Part shown: piece by piece, positions 27,253 to 35,851 of the stretch
Layout: the number at the start of each line of letters is the position of its first letter
How positions within the stretch are numbered: the stretch's first letter is position 1
Assembly (NCBI GenBank): GCA_963752755.1
Contig: CAVVZJ010000007.1
Location: forward strand, 1-40,498
Direction of reading: 5' to 3'
Source: CAVVZJ01 sp963752755
GTDB lineage: Bacteria > Planctomycetota > Planctomycetia > Isosphaerales > Isosphaeraceae
Length of the DNA stretch: 40,498 nt
Notes under the pieces: model-generated
Told to the model about the DNA's origin: nothing
Database searches by the model: none
Seen by the model: only the letters and a program-made list of their open reading frames with translations
Position numbers and translations under genes: made by a program

Positions 27253-28164
27253 ATGGAACTCCAGTTGATCATAAAGGCGCTCTACGGCCGCCTGCCCTTC
27301 CCGCTGGCAGTGCGCCTGGCCCGGGGCCGCCCCGACGTCGCCTTCTACATCCGGACGCGGCACCGCGAGCTCACGATCGACGACTTCATGGGGTCGTTCA
27401 CGGTGGCGATCGACACCAACTCGATCATCGAGCGGCGGATGCTCTCGCGGCGCTACGACCTGGAGACGGAGGCGATCATCCGCAAGTTTGTCCGGCCCGG
27501 GCAACGCGTCCTCGACGTTGGGGCCAACGTCGGCGGGGTCGCTCTGGCGCTGGCGCGGCGGGTCGGTCCCGAGGGCCGGGTCGAGGCGTTCGAGCCGGGG
27601 CCGCCGTTCTTCGAGCGTCTGACGCGGAACCTGGCGGCGAACCCGACGATTGCCGGCCGCGTCCGGGCCCACCGGCTCGGCCTCTCCGACGAGCCGGGGC
27701 GATTGCTCTGGCAGCCGGCCCCGAATGACCCGGAGACCGCCAGCATCCACTGGTCCAACCCGTCGCGGCCGGGCGGGGTCGAGGTCCCGGTGACGACCCT
27801 CGACGCCTTCCTTTCCGAGCAAGGGATCGAGGCGGTGCACTTCCTCAAGAGCGACGTGGACGGCATGGACCACAAGGTCCTGGCCGGCGGTCGCGAAATG
27901 ATCGCGCGCCAACGGCCGGTCCTCTACTTCGAGACGTCGATGTGCGACGACGAGCAGCGCGAGGCCGCCCGATCGATCGAGCGGATGCTCGACGCCCTGG
28001 ACTACCGGCTCTACCGGATCACCGACAAGCGAGGGGGGCTCCGCCCGTCGCGGTTCCCGGACTTCTCCCTGAACATGCTGGCCCTGCCCGCCGAGGCCGA
28101 CCCGGCCGGAGTGTCGGGCTCGGGGAACAGGGCGTGCCACGGCCACTTGACACGGCCGTCGTGA
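27253..28164 (+). CDS. FkbM family methyltransferase
   Basis: 303 aa from ATG 27253; GTG 27244 is possible but adds only three residues and lies within the G-rich ribosome site. SAM-binding motif I is 'GQRVLDVGANVGGVALALAR', followed by 'GRVEAFEPGPPFFERLTRNL' and the FkbM-type 'VHFLKSDVDGMDHKVLAGGR' (K-x-D-x-D-G, where Glu is commoner at the third acidic position). The frame is intact. An 83-bp gap of lower GC with AAGGTTTTTTGGGG separates it from the GT4 gene. It is the last clear gene of the EPS block; a REP-like hairpin follows. Confidence 0.9.
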   Translation: MELQLIIKALYGRLPFPLAVRLARGRPDVAFYIRTRHRELTIDDFMGSFTVAIDTNSIIERRMLSRRYDLETEAIIRKFVRPGQRVLDVGANVGGVALALARRVGPEGRVEAFEPGPPFFERLTRNLAANPTIAGRVRAHRLGLSDEPGRLLWQPAPNDPETASIHWSNPSRPGGVEVPVTTLDAFLSEQGIEAVHFLKSDVDGMDHKVLAGGREMIARQRPVLYFETSMCDDEQREAARSIERMLDALDYRLYRITDKRGGLRPSRFPDFSLNMLALPAEADPAGVSGSGNRACHGHLTRPS

Positions 28165-28175
28165 CCCCGACAAGA

Positions 28176-28243
28176 GGGAAAAGGGGGACATGCCAATACA
28201 TAGAGATTTATTCAAGTAATTCGCTATGCCCACTTTTTCGTGT
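28176..28243 (-). repeat. REP-like palindromic element, copy 2
   Basis: On the minus strand it contains GCGAATTACTTGAATAA, CTATGT and a terminal GGCATGTCCCCCTTTTC, matching copy 1 at 4443-4489 in order and spacing apart from a ~10-bp extra segment. It abuts the truncated gene at 28251, so it may have replaced that gene's 5' part. Confidence 0.5.
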
Positions 28244-28250
28244 CCTTTTG

Positions 28251-28557
28251 ATCGTGGACCTGTTTCCGCCCGGCCCGCGATCCCCACGGCCTGCACCGGG
28301 TGATCTGGGAGGAGGGCCGCGAGGGGGATTTCGCCCTGCCCGCCGACAAGCCGCTGACCTGCGTCGCCTACCTGGCCGGCCCCTGCTCGGAGGTCTTCCT
28401 GGAGCCGGCCGCCGTCGGCGAGCCGCTGCCCGAGATGCCCCTGTTCCTCACGACCGAGACCTATGTCCCCGTGCCCCTGGAGGTCACCTACCGGGCCGCC
28501 TTCGACGCCGTGCCCGCCTACTGGCGCGCGGTCCTCGACCCGGCCGACTCGCGATGA
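28251..28557 (+). pseudogene. C-terminal remnant of a conserved hypothetical protein
   Basis: The readable part is 'HRVIWEEGREGDFALPADK', 'CVAYLAGPCSEVFLEPAAVG' and 'EMPLFLTTETYVPVPLEVTY', ending with stop 28555-28557. 'VDLFPPGPR' in the adjacent frame just upstream seems to belong to the same protein, with a single-base shift near 28280. It gives the impression of the C-terminal ~100 residues of a longer planctomycetal protein that I cannot name. The 5' part is missing, and a REP-like element sits at the break. It is not an intact gene unless it starts at GTG 28300 (85 aa). Confidence 0.5.
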
Positions 28558-28595
28558 GCCCGCCCCGGCCACCCGCCGCCCGTGCTTCTGGGAAT

Positions 28596-29147
28596 TCATT
28601 CCTTCCGACGCTCCAGAATCCAATCCATATCGATGGGAGCCAGAGGGTCATCAAAGCGAAAGTTCTTGGCCCGAATTCGCGCACGGTAGCGGACCTGGAG
28701 CTTGTCGCCTTCGAGTTTATAGAAACCTTTGATGGTATATCCCTTCAGCTTTCCGGTCGCACCGATCAGATCGATGTGTTTCGGGTTCTTCTCGGGATCA
28801 AGGACGACCTTGAACGGCGGTCCCCAGGGACTCCCCTCTTTATAGATGGTGACAATATCACCCTCAAAGATCCATTTGAGGCTGAACTGCTCCGCCTCCT
28901 CGGCGGAAAGGTCGCGGTCGTCATTGCCGATTCCGTGGCCGCCGAATCGGACGCGCACCGGCCGCCACTCGCCTTGCAACCGCTTCCTGTCCCCTTCCGC
29001 CTGGTTCTCTGGCTTCTCCGCCCCCGAGACCTCCTGGGCGTGGAGGCTCGCGGCCAAGGGCCCGAGCCCCAGCGCCAGCACCAGAGCGGACAACCCCAGC
29101 AACAAGCAGCGGCCGCGAGCTGGCTGAGAGAGAGCATGTCCCATCAT
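28596..29147 (-). CDS. TIGR03067-type exported protein
   Basis: 183 aa from ATG 29147, after an excellent ribosome site (GGAGGGGATCTC). A signal peptide ('LLLGLSALVLALGLGPLAA', then SLHAQ) precedes a mature domain opening 'DRKRLQGEWRPVRVRFGG' and continuing 'LKWIFEGDIVTIYKEG' and 'DLIGATGKLKGYTIKGFYKL'. The LQGxW start and the internal G-x-Y-x-L pattern fit the planctomycete-enriched TIGR03067 domain, a beta-barrel-like module of unknown function. It begins 15 bp after the DUF1573 stop and is the distal gene of the minus-strand envelope operon. Confidence 0.82.
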   Translation of the reverse strand: MMGHALSQPARGRCLLLGLSALVLALGLGPLAASLHAQEVSGAEKPENQAEGDRKRLQGEWRPVRVRFGGHGIGNDDRDLSAEEAEQFSLKWIFEGDIVTIYKEGSPWGPPFKVVLDPEKNPKHIDLIGATGKLKGYTIKGFYKLEGDKLQVRYRARIRAKNFRFDDPLAPIDMDWILERRKE

Positions 29148-29162
29148 GAGATCCCCTCCGAA

Positions 29163-29966
29163 TCAGGGCGTCGCCGGAGGAATCGCACTTCGATCGGTCG
29201 ATTCCCCGAGCACGAGTCCACGGAATTGAAGCAGGAGCCGGACTCTCACCATCGGCGCGAGCGGGTGGTTGGTCCTGAATTCAAGATATGATGGCGGCTC
29301 CCGATTTTCAGGGAAATCGCTTGAGTTGATTCCAACCTCAAGAACCTGGCGGGCGTGTTCGCGGAGCTTGGTTCGGTAGGAAAGGCCCATCATCATCGTC
29401 TCCGGACGGATCTCAAGGGGCTCTGCGAGTTCATTGGCGACGAAGCTCACGAGGAATTTCGCGTTCGCCGTACCTTTCGAGACATGGGCGAACAGCATCG
29501 AGGGGACGACGGCAACCGGAGGCCGGTTCTCGACAACAAGAGGGATTTCCAGGGATGGGTGGGAAGGCCCCGCGCTCAAAAGCTGGATCACCCTCGGATT
29601 CTCGGAAACCGGCCAGCGACCCGAGGACCGAATCACATAGTGATATTCCCTCATCACGGCCTTGTCGGATTGAGGGACATCCCTTTCTAAACCACCCGAG
29701 ATCGTCAGCGACGTATCAGAGGAACGCGCTGAGGTAAACCATTTTCTGGAGCCAGATTGCTCGTAGGTCCTTACAATGAACCGAAGACAATCCGAAGGGC
29801 CGGTGGGGTTCCAGTTGAGAGTCTGGGGCGCATCAAACACATGGGGAATCGGGCGAGTGCTCGTCATGACGAAGACCGCCCTCTGCGTCGGTTGCTCTGG
29901 GTCGTTGGTGGCGATCGTGATGTCCACCCGCTTCTCACCGACTGGAGGTCCATTCCCGATGAGTGA
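29163..29966 (-). pseudogene. DUF1573 protein, 3' fragment (split by IS5 and IS701-like elements)
   Basis: This is the C-terminal 267 residues of the gene starting at 32668. It resumes with 'SLIGNGPPVGEKRVDITIAT', then NDPEQ, directly continuing 'PGQEALIS' from the 5' fragment once both IS elements are removed. 'VDITIATNDPEQPTQRAVFV' is the typical DUF1573 beta-sandwich strand pattern (comparable to ASH/PapD-like Ig folds). The rest contains a further Ig-like region ('GPSHPSLEIPLVVENRPPVA'). The restored protein is 365 aa. Confidence 0.82.
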
Positions 29967-30901
29967 GAGGCTATCCCGTAATTATTCCCTGTGATTCCCG
30001 GTATTTGAACGGGATGGGCTTCATCGATTCATCCTTTTTCAATAGCCTGAGCATGCGATGAACCGAGCTGACCTTGACCATCGCCTCACTCGACCTCGTG
30101 AACCGCTCGTAGTCCCGGCTGTGCCGCCGGTATCGGCCGATCCAGGCGAACGTCCGCTCCACCACGTACCGCTGTGGCTGTTCCACGAACCCGACACTCC
30201 CCTTCGGACGCCCGACCACCTCGATCTCGTACCCCGCTTTGGCCTCGATCAACCAGGCGTTGAGCGAGTGGTTGCGGTACTTCCCGTCGGCCCAGATGTT
30301 CCTCAGCCGTGTCCGGTGCTCGGCGGTCATCCGGGAGAGCACCTTGGGGGCGAAGGTGCCGTCGTCGGCCGACGCCATCGACACCACGACGACCAGCAGC
30401 AACCCCAGCTTGTCCACGAGGATATGCCGCTTCCTCCCGGTGATCTTCTTGCCCCCGTCGTACCCCCGGCAGTCGGCGACCTCGGTCGCCTTGACCGTCT
30501 GGCTGTCGATGCTGGCCACGCTCGGGCTGGGGTCGTGACCGCCGGCGACACGGACCTGTTGCCGCAGGGCGTCCCTGATCCGTTGCCAGGTGCCGTCGTC
30601 CCGCCACTGGGCGAAGTGGTTGTAGACGGTGCTCCTGGCCGCCAGGTCGTGGGGGAGCATGTCCCACTGGCACCCGGACCGATTCAGGTAGAAGATGGCG
30701 TTGAGCACCTCCCGCATGTCGTTGATCCGGGGCCGACCCACGTTGTGGACCGGGATCAGGGGCTCGATGATCGCCCACTGCTGGTCGGTCAGGTCGGAGG
30801 GGTAGGGCTTACGCATCGGGGTATGCTCCGTCGTCGGTGTATCCTGTGAATCTCCTTGGTGATGAAGAGTTTACGAACATCCCGAATTCCGGGATAGCCT
30901 C
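29967..30901 (-). mobile_element. IS5-family element (935 bp)
   Basis: The ends share GAGGCTATCCCG-AATT (16 of 17 including the next base). The target duplication is TGA (29964-29966 and 30902-30904), fitting the TNA duplications of the IS1031-type IS5 group. It lies inside the DUF1573 gene. Its last base is part of the duplication made by the neighbouring IS701-like element, so the IS5 was there first. Confidence 0.9.
29971..30816 (-). CDS. IS5-family transposase
   Basis: 281 aa, complete. The N-terminal DUF4096 region has 'YPSDLTDQQWAIIEPLIP', 'EVLNAIFYLNRSGCQWDMLP' and 'STVYNHFAQWRDDGTW'. The DDE domain has 'VASIDSQTVKATEVADCRGY' (first Asp), 'GRKRHILVDKLGLLL', 'IWADGKYRNHSLNAWL' (second Asp) and 'RYVVERTFAWIGRYRRHSRD' (catalytic Glu in the Y-x2-ER motif). 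The single uninterrupted frame suggests an active copy. Confidence 0.95.
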   Translation of the reverse strand: MRKPYPSDLTDQQWAIIEPLIPVHNVGRPRINDMREVLNAIFYLNRSGCQWDMLPHDLAARSTVYNHFAQWRDDGTWQRIRDALRQQVRVAGGHDPSPSVASIDSQTVKATEVADCRGYDGGKKITGRKRHILVDKLGLLLVVVVSMASADDGTFAPKVLSRMTAEHRTRLRNIWADGKYRNHSLNAWLIEAKAGYEIEVVGRPKGSVGFVEQPQRYVVERTFAWIGRYRRHSRDYERFTRSSEAMVKVSSVHRMLRLLKKDESMKPIPFKYRESQGIITG

Positions 30902-30905
30902 TGAG

Positions 30906-32370
30906 CTCGACTGGTGCACTTTTTCTGAGTCTGAGTTGGGTCCGCCTCGGCGGTACTCTGGGGAGTTGAACCGACTTCTCAGGAAACCGACCGAGGACGG
31001 ACGCCATGTCGATTCTACCGGATCACGCCCTGCCGTTACTGCTTTCCTTCGCTCCCGTCTTCTCGCAGCCCACCTCTCAGCGATTTCTCCTCCTGCTCGG
31101 ATCCGCCATCATCACGCGCGGACCTCGCACGGTCTCCAACCTGCTCCGAACCGTCGGAACGCTCGCGACCGGACATAGTTCCAGCTACCGTCGCGTCTTC
31201 TCCAAATCGCGTTGGTCCTTGCTCCGCCTGGCTTGCGCTCTGATCCGACAGGTCTTCACCCTGCTCCCGGAGGACCTCCCGGTTGTCCTGGTCGGCGATG
31301 ACACCGTCTTCGGACATCCCGGGCCTCATGTCTATGGCAAGGCCCGGCATCGCGATCCGGTTCGTTCCTCGCATGCCTTTACCGCCTGGAGGTACGGCCA
31401 CAAGTGGGTTGTGCTCGCCGTCCTCATCCGCTTCCCGTTCGCCAACCGTCCCTGGGCGTTGCCCGTTCTGGTCGCCCTCTATCAGTCCGAGGAGAACGAC
31501 CGTCGCCAACGCCGTCGGCACCGGACGCCGGCCCAGCACATGATCCGGTTGCTCCGGCTGATGCTCCGGTGGTTCCCCGACCGCCGATTCGTGTTGGTGG
31601 GCGACTCGGCCTATGGCACTCATGAGGTGGCTCGGTTCTGTCATCACCACCGCAGACGGCTGGCCCTGGTCAGCAAACTCCATCCCGAGGCCAACCTGTT
31701 CGAGCCTCCTCCGCCTTACACCGGCAACGGCCGCCCACGAGTCAAGGGACAGCGGCTCCCCAAGCCACGCGAGGCGGTTTCGGCCGCCCGACGATTCCAG
31801 CGTCGCACGGTCGGTTGGTATGGCGGGGGCACGCGCCGCGTCGAGACCCGCGGCGGCCGGGGTCACTGGTACAAATCGGGTGAGGGCCTGGTCCCCATCC
31901 TCTGGGTCTTCGTGCGTGACCGCGAAGGTACGCATCGCGACGAATACCTCTACACCACGGACATCCGACTCAGCACCGAGCAGATGATCCGTTATTACAC
32001 AGGGAGATGGAACATTGAAACCACCTTCCAGGAAGCCCATTCGTGTCTCCACGTGGAGAGCGTACGTCCGTGGTGCCGAGCCTCGGTGCTGCGTGAAACC
32101 TCGTGCCTGTTCGGGCTGTACTCGATCGTCGCGATGCTCTACCACAATTTGCCCGAGGACCGCCGGATGGGGCGCATCGAGTGGCCAGGCAAGACGGGGG
32201 TGACGTTCTCCGACGCCCTGACAGTTGTACGGCGGTGGATCTGGTCGGAGGGTGTTTTTGCACAGCTTGAGAATGGGGCGGATCTCGAAAAACTACCCGT
32301 CCCAATTCGAGAGACCTTATACTCGGCCCTCGCCTCAGCGGCATAGGGCCGAGAAAGTGCACCAGTCGAA
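30906..32370 (+). mobile_element. IS701-like element (1465 bp)
   Basis: Terminal repeats are (C/T)TCGACTGGTGCACTTT. The five bases CTGAG occur on both sides (30901-30905 and 32371-32375); the first C is the last base of the adjacent IS5. This shows that the element inserted at the IS5-DUF1573 junction after the IS5 had arrived. Family assignment (IS701/IS4 superfamily, DDE_5 type) is from the transposase. Confidence 0.85.
31006..32346 (+). CDS. IS701-like DDE transposase
   Basis: 446 aa from ATG 31006 with GAGGA upstream. Catalytic region landmarks are 'DLPVVLVGDDTVFGHPGPHV' (first Asp), 'DRRFVLVGDSAYGTHEVARF' (second Asp), and 'MIRYYTGRWNIETTFQEAHS' with the Y-x-x-R-W-x-I-E glutamate motif. 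The last is shared by IS4-superfamily and DDE_5 transposases. The N-terminus ('GPRTVSNLLRTVGTLATGHS') is that of IS701-like/DDE_5 proteins. Complete and probably functional. It is on the plus strand, opposite to the gene it interrupts. Confidence 0.88.
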   Translation: MSILPDHALPLLLSFAPVFSQPTSQRFLLLLGSAIITRGPRTVSNLLRTVGTLATGHSSSYRRVFSKSRWSLLRLACALIRQVFTLLPEDLPVVLVGDDTVFGHPGPHVYGKARHRDPVRSSHAFTAWRYGHKWVVLAVLIRFPFANRPWALPVLVALYQSEENDRRQRRRHRTPAQHMIRLLRLMLRWFPDRRFVLVGDSAYGTHEVARFCHHHRRRLALVSKLHPEANLFEPPPPYTGNGRPRVKGQRLPKPREAVSAARRFQRRTVGWYGGGTRRVETRGGRGHWYKSGEGLVPILWVFVRDREGTHRDEYLYTTDIRLSTEQMIRYYTGRWNIETTFQEAHSCLHVESVRPWCRASVLRETSCLFGLYSIVAMLYHNLPEDRRMGRIEWPGKTGVTFSDALTVVRRWIWSEGVFAQLENGADLEKLPVPIRETLYSALASAA

Positions 32371-32371
32371 C

Positions 32372-32668
32372 TGAGATCAAGGCTTCCTGACCGGGCGCGA
32401 GCGTCTGCGGTTCAACGGAAGCGACGGTGCAACCGCACGAAGTTCTCACGCTCTCAATCCGAAGGAGACCACCACCATCATTGAAGACCCTCAACTGTCC
32501 CTTGATCTTCCCCTCGCTGACCGGGGTAAAGACGCGGACGATCCTGGACGGGATGGCACACCGCGGAGGCTGCATTGATCGCCTCAGCCGCAGCAATCCC
32601 AGAGATGCGGACGACACGGCGATCGAGGCCAGGCAGAGGGTGACGGTCGATAATCGGCCAATCTTCAT
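32372..32668 (-). pseudogene. DUF1573 protein, 5' fragment
   Basis: 99 codons from ATG 32668, whose ATGA overlaps the original stop of the DUF1559 gene (32665-32667), so the two were translationally coupled. A signal/anchor ('LSTVTLCLASIAVSSASLGL') precedes 'KIKGQLRVFNDGGGLLRIES' and 'VRTSCGCTVASVEPQTLAPG', the strongly conserved DUF1573 opening with the SCGCT motif. Coding sequence stops at the CTGAG duplication, where the IS701-like element begins; it resumes at 29966. Confidence 0.88.
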
Positions 32669-32709
32669 GGCACTTCCCCCAAGAGCTCGCCCCCCGCCCG
32701 CGTGCCCAG
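32665..32709 (-). pseudogene. Last codons of the second DUF1559 gene, cut off by ISAs1 copy B
   Basis: On the minus strand these bases continue the DUF1559 frame across the ISAs1 element: after 'IRAWQA' the restored ending is 'LGTRAGGELLGEVP' and stop. 'LGTRAGGE' is the family's usual C-terminal signature. The stop overlaps the DUF1573 start as ATGA. Confidence 0.85.
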
Positions 32710-32719
32710 GGCCTGCCAG

Positions 32720-34005
32720 CAGGGCCAGCGCACACTAACATGTTGAACCCATAACGACTTCCATCAAGAAGGCGTCGCTCCAGCCGCAGCTACGGCGTTT
32801 CATCACCAGACTCTGACGGCCCGGGTGCTGCTTCAACAGCGACAACGCGAACCGGTTCAACCACGACAAATTCTCTCGCAAGTGCCGCTCGCGGGTCCGC
32901 GAATGGTCTTCGCCAAACGTCATGTCCAACGTCCAATGACAACTGTTCTCAATGCTCCAATGGCCGCGAACCGCGCGGGCAAACCGCTTCACGTCCGACT
33001 CAAGGCTGCTGAGGTAATAGCGGACCTCGATCGTCTCCTTCCCGTCACGCCGGATGCTCGTCGTCGTCAACCCGATCGACTTCAGCCCCTTCCAGAGCAG
33101 GAACCCGGGCAGGTCCTTAGGGGTCGGCAGTTGAAGATAGGTTCGCACCTCCTCGCGTCCGTGCCCCGTCTCCGTGGTCACGTGCTCTCGTGCGGCGGCC
33201 AGGTCCCCCTCAAGTTGTTCGTCGATGTAGGCGATGACGGCTTGGTGCAGTGCCTCTTGGTTCCCCTTCAACGCCAGCACATAATCACCGCCTCCCGCGA
33301 TGATCTGCTCGGCGATCGCCTTCTGCGTCCCCATCGCGTCGATCGTGATGATCGCCCCGTGGATGTCCACCAGCCGCAACAGTTCGGGGATCGCTGTGAT
33401 CTCGTTCGACTTCTCGGCACACGCGACCTGGCCCAGCGACAACCCGTATTCGCTGGCCCACACACTCACACAGTGCAATGCGCCCAGCCCGTGGCTGCGG
33501 TCATGACTGCGCCGTGCCGTCTTGCCGTCCACCGCCAGTACGGGCTGTTCCACGCCGGTCTGCGCGACCGCCTCGGCACGAAGCGACTTGAGCCAGTTGG
33601 CGAAGCAGGTCTGGAAGGCGGCCGGCTTCAGCGCCATCAGGACGCGGCGGAAGACGTCCTTGCGGGGAATGCCGTGGGGCAGGTGAAGGACCCCCAGGAG
33701 GAACTCTTCCTTCAGGGCGGCCCAACGGGCGATCGCGGTCGGGCCGCCCGCTCCGGCGAGCACCGCCAACAGCGCGATGACCAGGACACTGGCCAGGGGA
33801 TGCCGCTGGTTGATCGTCGAGCGCGGGTCCTCCAGTTCCTGGAAGTGGACGACGACCTCATCGAGACCGACACGTCGAAGATCCCCCATGACTCCCCCCC
33901 AGTACAGCTTCGTGGAAGCGACACCGGGGAGGGTATACACAAAAACCAGCCAGGGCGCAAGCGTTACAGCTTATCAGGATTACCCATAAGTGCGCGCTGG
34001 CCCTG
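32720..34005 (-). mobile_element. ISAs1-family element, copy B (1286 bp)
   Basis: Same length, same ends and the same orientation as copy A (1853-3138); the transposases are identical. It has its own 10-bp duplication, GGCCTGCCAG (32710-32719 and 34006-34015), so it is an independent transposition into the DUF1559 gene, 20 codons from its end. Confidence 0.96.
32735..33889 (-). CDS. ISAs1-family transposase (copy B)
   Basis: Residue-for-residue identical to the copy A transposase, ~384 aa from ATG 33889. It carries the same DDE landmarks ('LAVDGKTARRS', 'ITIDAMGTQKAIA', 'GHWSIENSCHW'). The lack of any difference between copies 31 kb apart indicates very recent movement or gene conversion. 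Confidence 0.96.
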   Translation of the reverse strand: MGDLRRVGLDEVVVHFQELEDPRSTINQRHPLASVLVIALLAVLAGAGGPTAIARWAALKEEFLLGVLHLPHGIPRKDVFRRVLMALKPAAFQTCFANWLKSLRAEAVAQTGVEQPVLAVDGKTARRSHDRSHGLGALHCVSVWASEYGLSLGQVACAEKSNEITAIPELLRLVDIHGAIITIDAMGTQKAIAEQIIAGGGDYVLALKGNQEALHQAVIAYIDEQLEGDLAAAREHVTTETGHGREEVRTYLQLPTPKDLPGFLLWKGLKSIGLTTTSIRRDGKETIEVRYYLSSLESDVKRFARAVRGHWSIENSCHWTLDMTFGEDHSRTRERHLRENLSWLNRFALSLLKQHPGRQSLVMKRRSCGWSDAFLMEVVMGSTC

Positions 34006-34956
34006 GGCCTGCCAGGCGCGGATCGCAATCGTGTCGCGCGTGAACCGGACGGAGCCATCCAGATAACCGCAAGACACGCCGCCGGGATGAAGGCTCCTGG
34101 CGGCCTGTCCGCCCATGGGATACCCTCCACCGATGATGCAGTCCGGCGCTGAGGCATTCGGGCCCAGAAAGTGGTTGTAGGTCGTCTGCGTGAGGGAACC
34201 GACGAACCAGATCAAACCCACGGCGTTATCATAGCGGGCAGGGGGGAACGAGTCCTGAAACCGGCACGAGCGGATGGTTTCCTCAGGATTGAGCACCATA
34301 CGTTGGGGAAAGAGCGAAGCCCGGGCGGGTGGATAATCGAGTCTTCCGACTCCGCCTCGGAGCTTCTCGGAGAAGGCGATGGTCTGGCTGAGCCCGTCCA
34401 GAATCGAGGCCGGCCGGGAAATGCCGTGGACCAGAAACGGCCCAGCCTGTGTTGCGCCCGGAGAATAGTGCAAGCTTGTGCCGAGGTTCGCCCGGTAATT
34501 CGAGTGGCCCGTCCACCCGGGATCACCCCAGCCGCCATCAGAGGGGCAGAGCAAAACAGTCAGAGAAGCCGCCATGACGGTCGTGTTTGCCTCATAGTTC
34601 CCGCGGCCCTGGTCGAACAGGTAGAAGTCCCAGATAGGAACCTCGAAATTGATCGCGTTATAATCTACGGTCCGGCCAATCTGGGGGAGAACTTGCGTGT
34701 AGAGCGAGAACTGATGAGGGCTGCGCAATATAACCGATGCCCCCATAGGCAACGGATACGCGTCAAAGATGCCGACATACTCGTTAACAGCCAGACCGAG
34801 CTGATGCAGGTTGTGGCTGCATTCGAGCCGCCGGGCCGCCTCGCGCGCAGCCTGAACGGCCGGGAGCGACAGGCCCACGATGAGGCTGACGATGGCAACG
34901 ACCACGAGAATCTCGATGAGCGTGAATCCGTACACGCCGGTAGAACTCGTCTTCAT
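34006..34956 (-). pseudogene. Second DUF1559 protein, main part (3' end displaced by ISAs1)
   Basis: 317 of 331 codons remain, from ATG 34956 (GAGG upstream). It has the prepilin-like motif 'GFTLIEILVVVAIVSLIVGL', 'SLPAVQAAREAARRLECSHN', an internal 'VLLCPSDGGWGD' and the C-terminal 'LHPGGVSCGYLDGSVRFTRD'. The IS replaces the last 14 residues with a short tail ending NPDKL, so a nearly full-length product may still be made. It sits 57 bp after the Cys-rich peptide gene. The following DUF1573 gene was coupled by ATGA and is now separated from it by 1.3 kb of IS. Confidence 0.88.
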
Positions 34957-35013
34957 AGCCGCTCAACCTCATTCGCCGAATTTATATCATTATGAAAAAT
35001 TATTTGTCATTTG

Positions 35014-35334
35014 TCATCCCGCATGGCAATTGTTACATGCAAAAATATCACCGCACGGCTGATCTGTTGCTTCGCCAGTTACAGAGTCGATGAGATTTCC
35101 ACAAAACCACGTAAAAATGCAGCAATCATCAATTGGGGCTGCATCACAATTAACCGAAAATGTCGTAAAATTTGTGCATCCGATGCAGCCGACAACGGGT
35201 GCGCAAATACCTGGCCAAGGTACAACGCCGTCGGCTGAGACTGGCTGTCGTCCGAGCACCATGGCCAAGATGGCGACCTGAAACACAGTGAAGATCGCGA
35301 ACCAAGCTGAAGTCAAAGAGAAAATGCGTCGCAT
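35014..35334 (-). CDS. Small Cys-rich secreted protein
   Basis: 106 aa from ATG 35334, preceded by AAAGGGAGGACAAG. Residues ~8-35 form a hydrophobic signal or anchor ('WFAIFTVFQVAILAMVLG') ending near VSADG. The mature ~70 residues hold ten cysteines, arranged C-x5-C-x2-C-x9-C, then a CC pair, C, C, and a C-x2-C near the end, implying disulfides or metal binding. I recognise no family. GC content is clearly lower than in the EPS genes. It is the second gene of the envelope operon. The ISL3 element upstream inserted between its promoter side and its ribosome site; the 8-bp duplication regenerated an intact ribosome site. Confidence 0.72.
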   Translation of the reverse strand: MRRIFSLTSAWFAIFTVFQVAILAMVLGRQPVSADGVVPWPGICAPVVGCIGCTNFTTFSVNCDAAPIDDCCIFTWFCGNLIDSVTGEATDQPCGDIFACNNCHAG

Positions 35335-35391
35335 CTTGTCCTCCCTTTTTTGGCTCTTCTCCCGATCGAGTGGGTAACTTTGGACCGCTTT

Positions 35392-35851
35392 TCAGATTTC
35401 TGGCAGCATGCACGTGAGGATTTTGAGGCGAAGGTACTCTTCGTCCCGAAGTCCGTAGGCCCGTCGCTGGATGACGCGGATCTTGTTGTTGATGCCCTCA
35501 ACGAAGCCCAGAGGCACCTTGTTCTCCTCCTGGCAATACGACGCGATTCCGTCCCAGTGGTCCTCGACCATCCGGGCGAACTTCTCGTACGGCTTGAGGC
35601 GCTGCCATCTCAAGGCCGACTTCCATCGTTCGAAGAATCGCCGCGCCCACTCCTCCCGCTTGTAGTCCCACAGTTGGCTGAACATCTCCTTGAGCAGGTA
35701 GGCTTTGTTCAACCTCCGGTTGGCCTTGAACAGCGCCTTCAACGACAGACGCCCCTCCTGCGTCAGGTTGGCCCGGCGGGACAGCAGTGTGTACTTCTGG
35801 CCCTTGATGAACCGCCGGTCCTTGCCCGAGAGCCGGGCGTACTCACTCTTA
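35392..35851 (-). pseudogene. ISL3 transposase copy 2, 3' fragment
   Basis: The C-terminal ~150 residues, from 'SEYARLSGKDRRFIKGQKY' through the catalytic-Glu block 'FVEGINNKIRVIQRRAYGLR' to the stop at 35392. It matches copy 1 throughout and is separated from the N-terminal part by the ISAzo13 element. Confidence 0.92.

Noticed and set aside
32825..34066. Second long plus-strand open frame mirroring the one at 1958
   Set aside because: It is the antisense of ISAs1 copy B, identical to the antisense of copy A.
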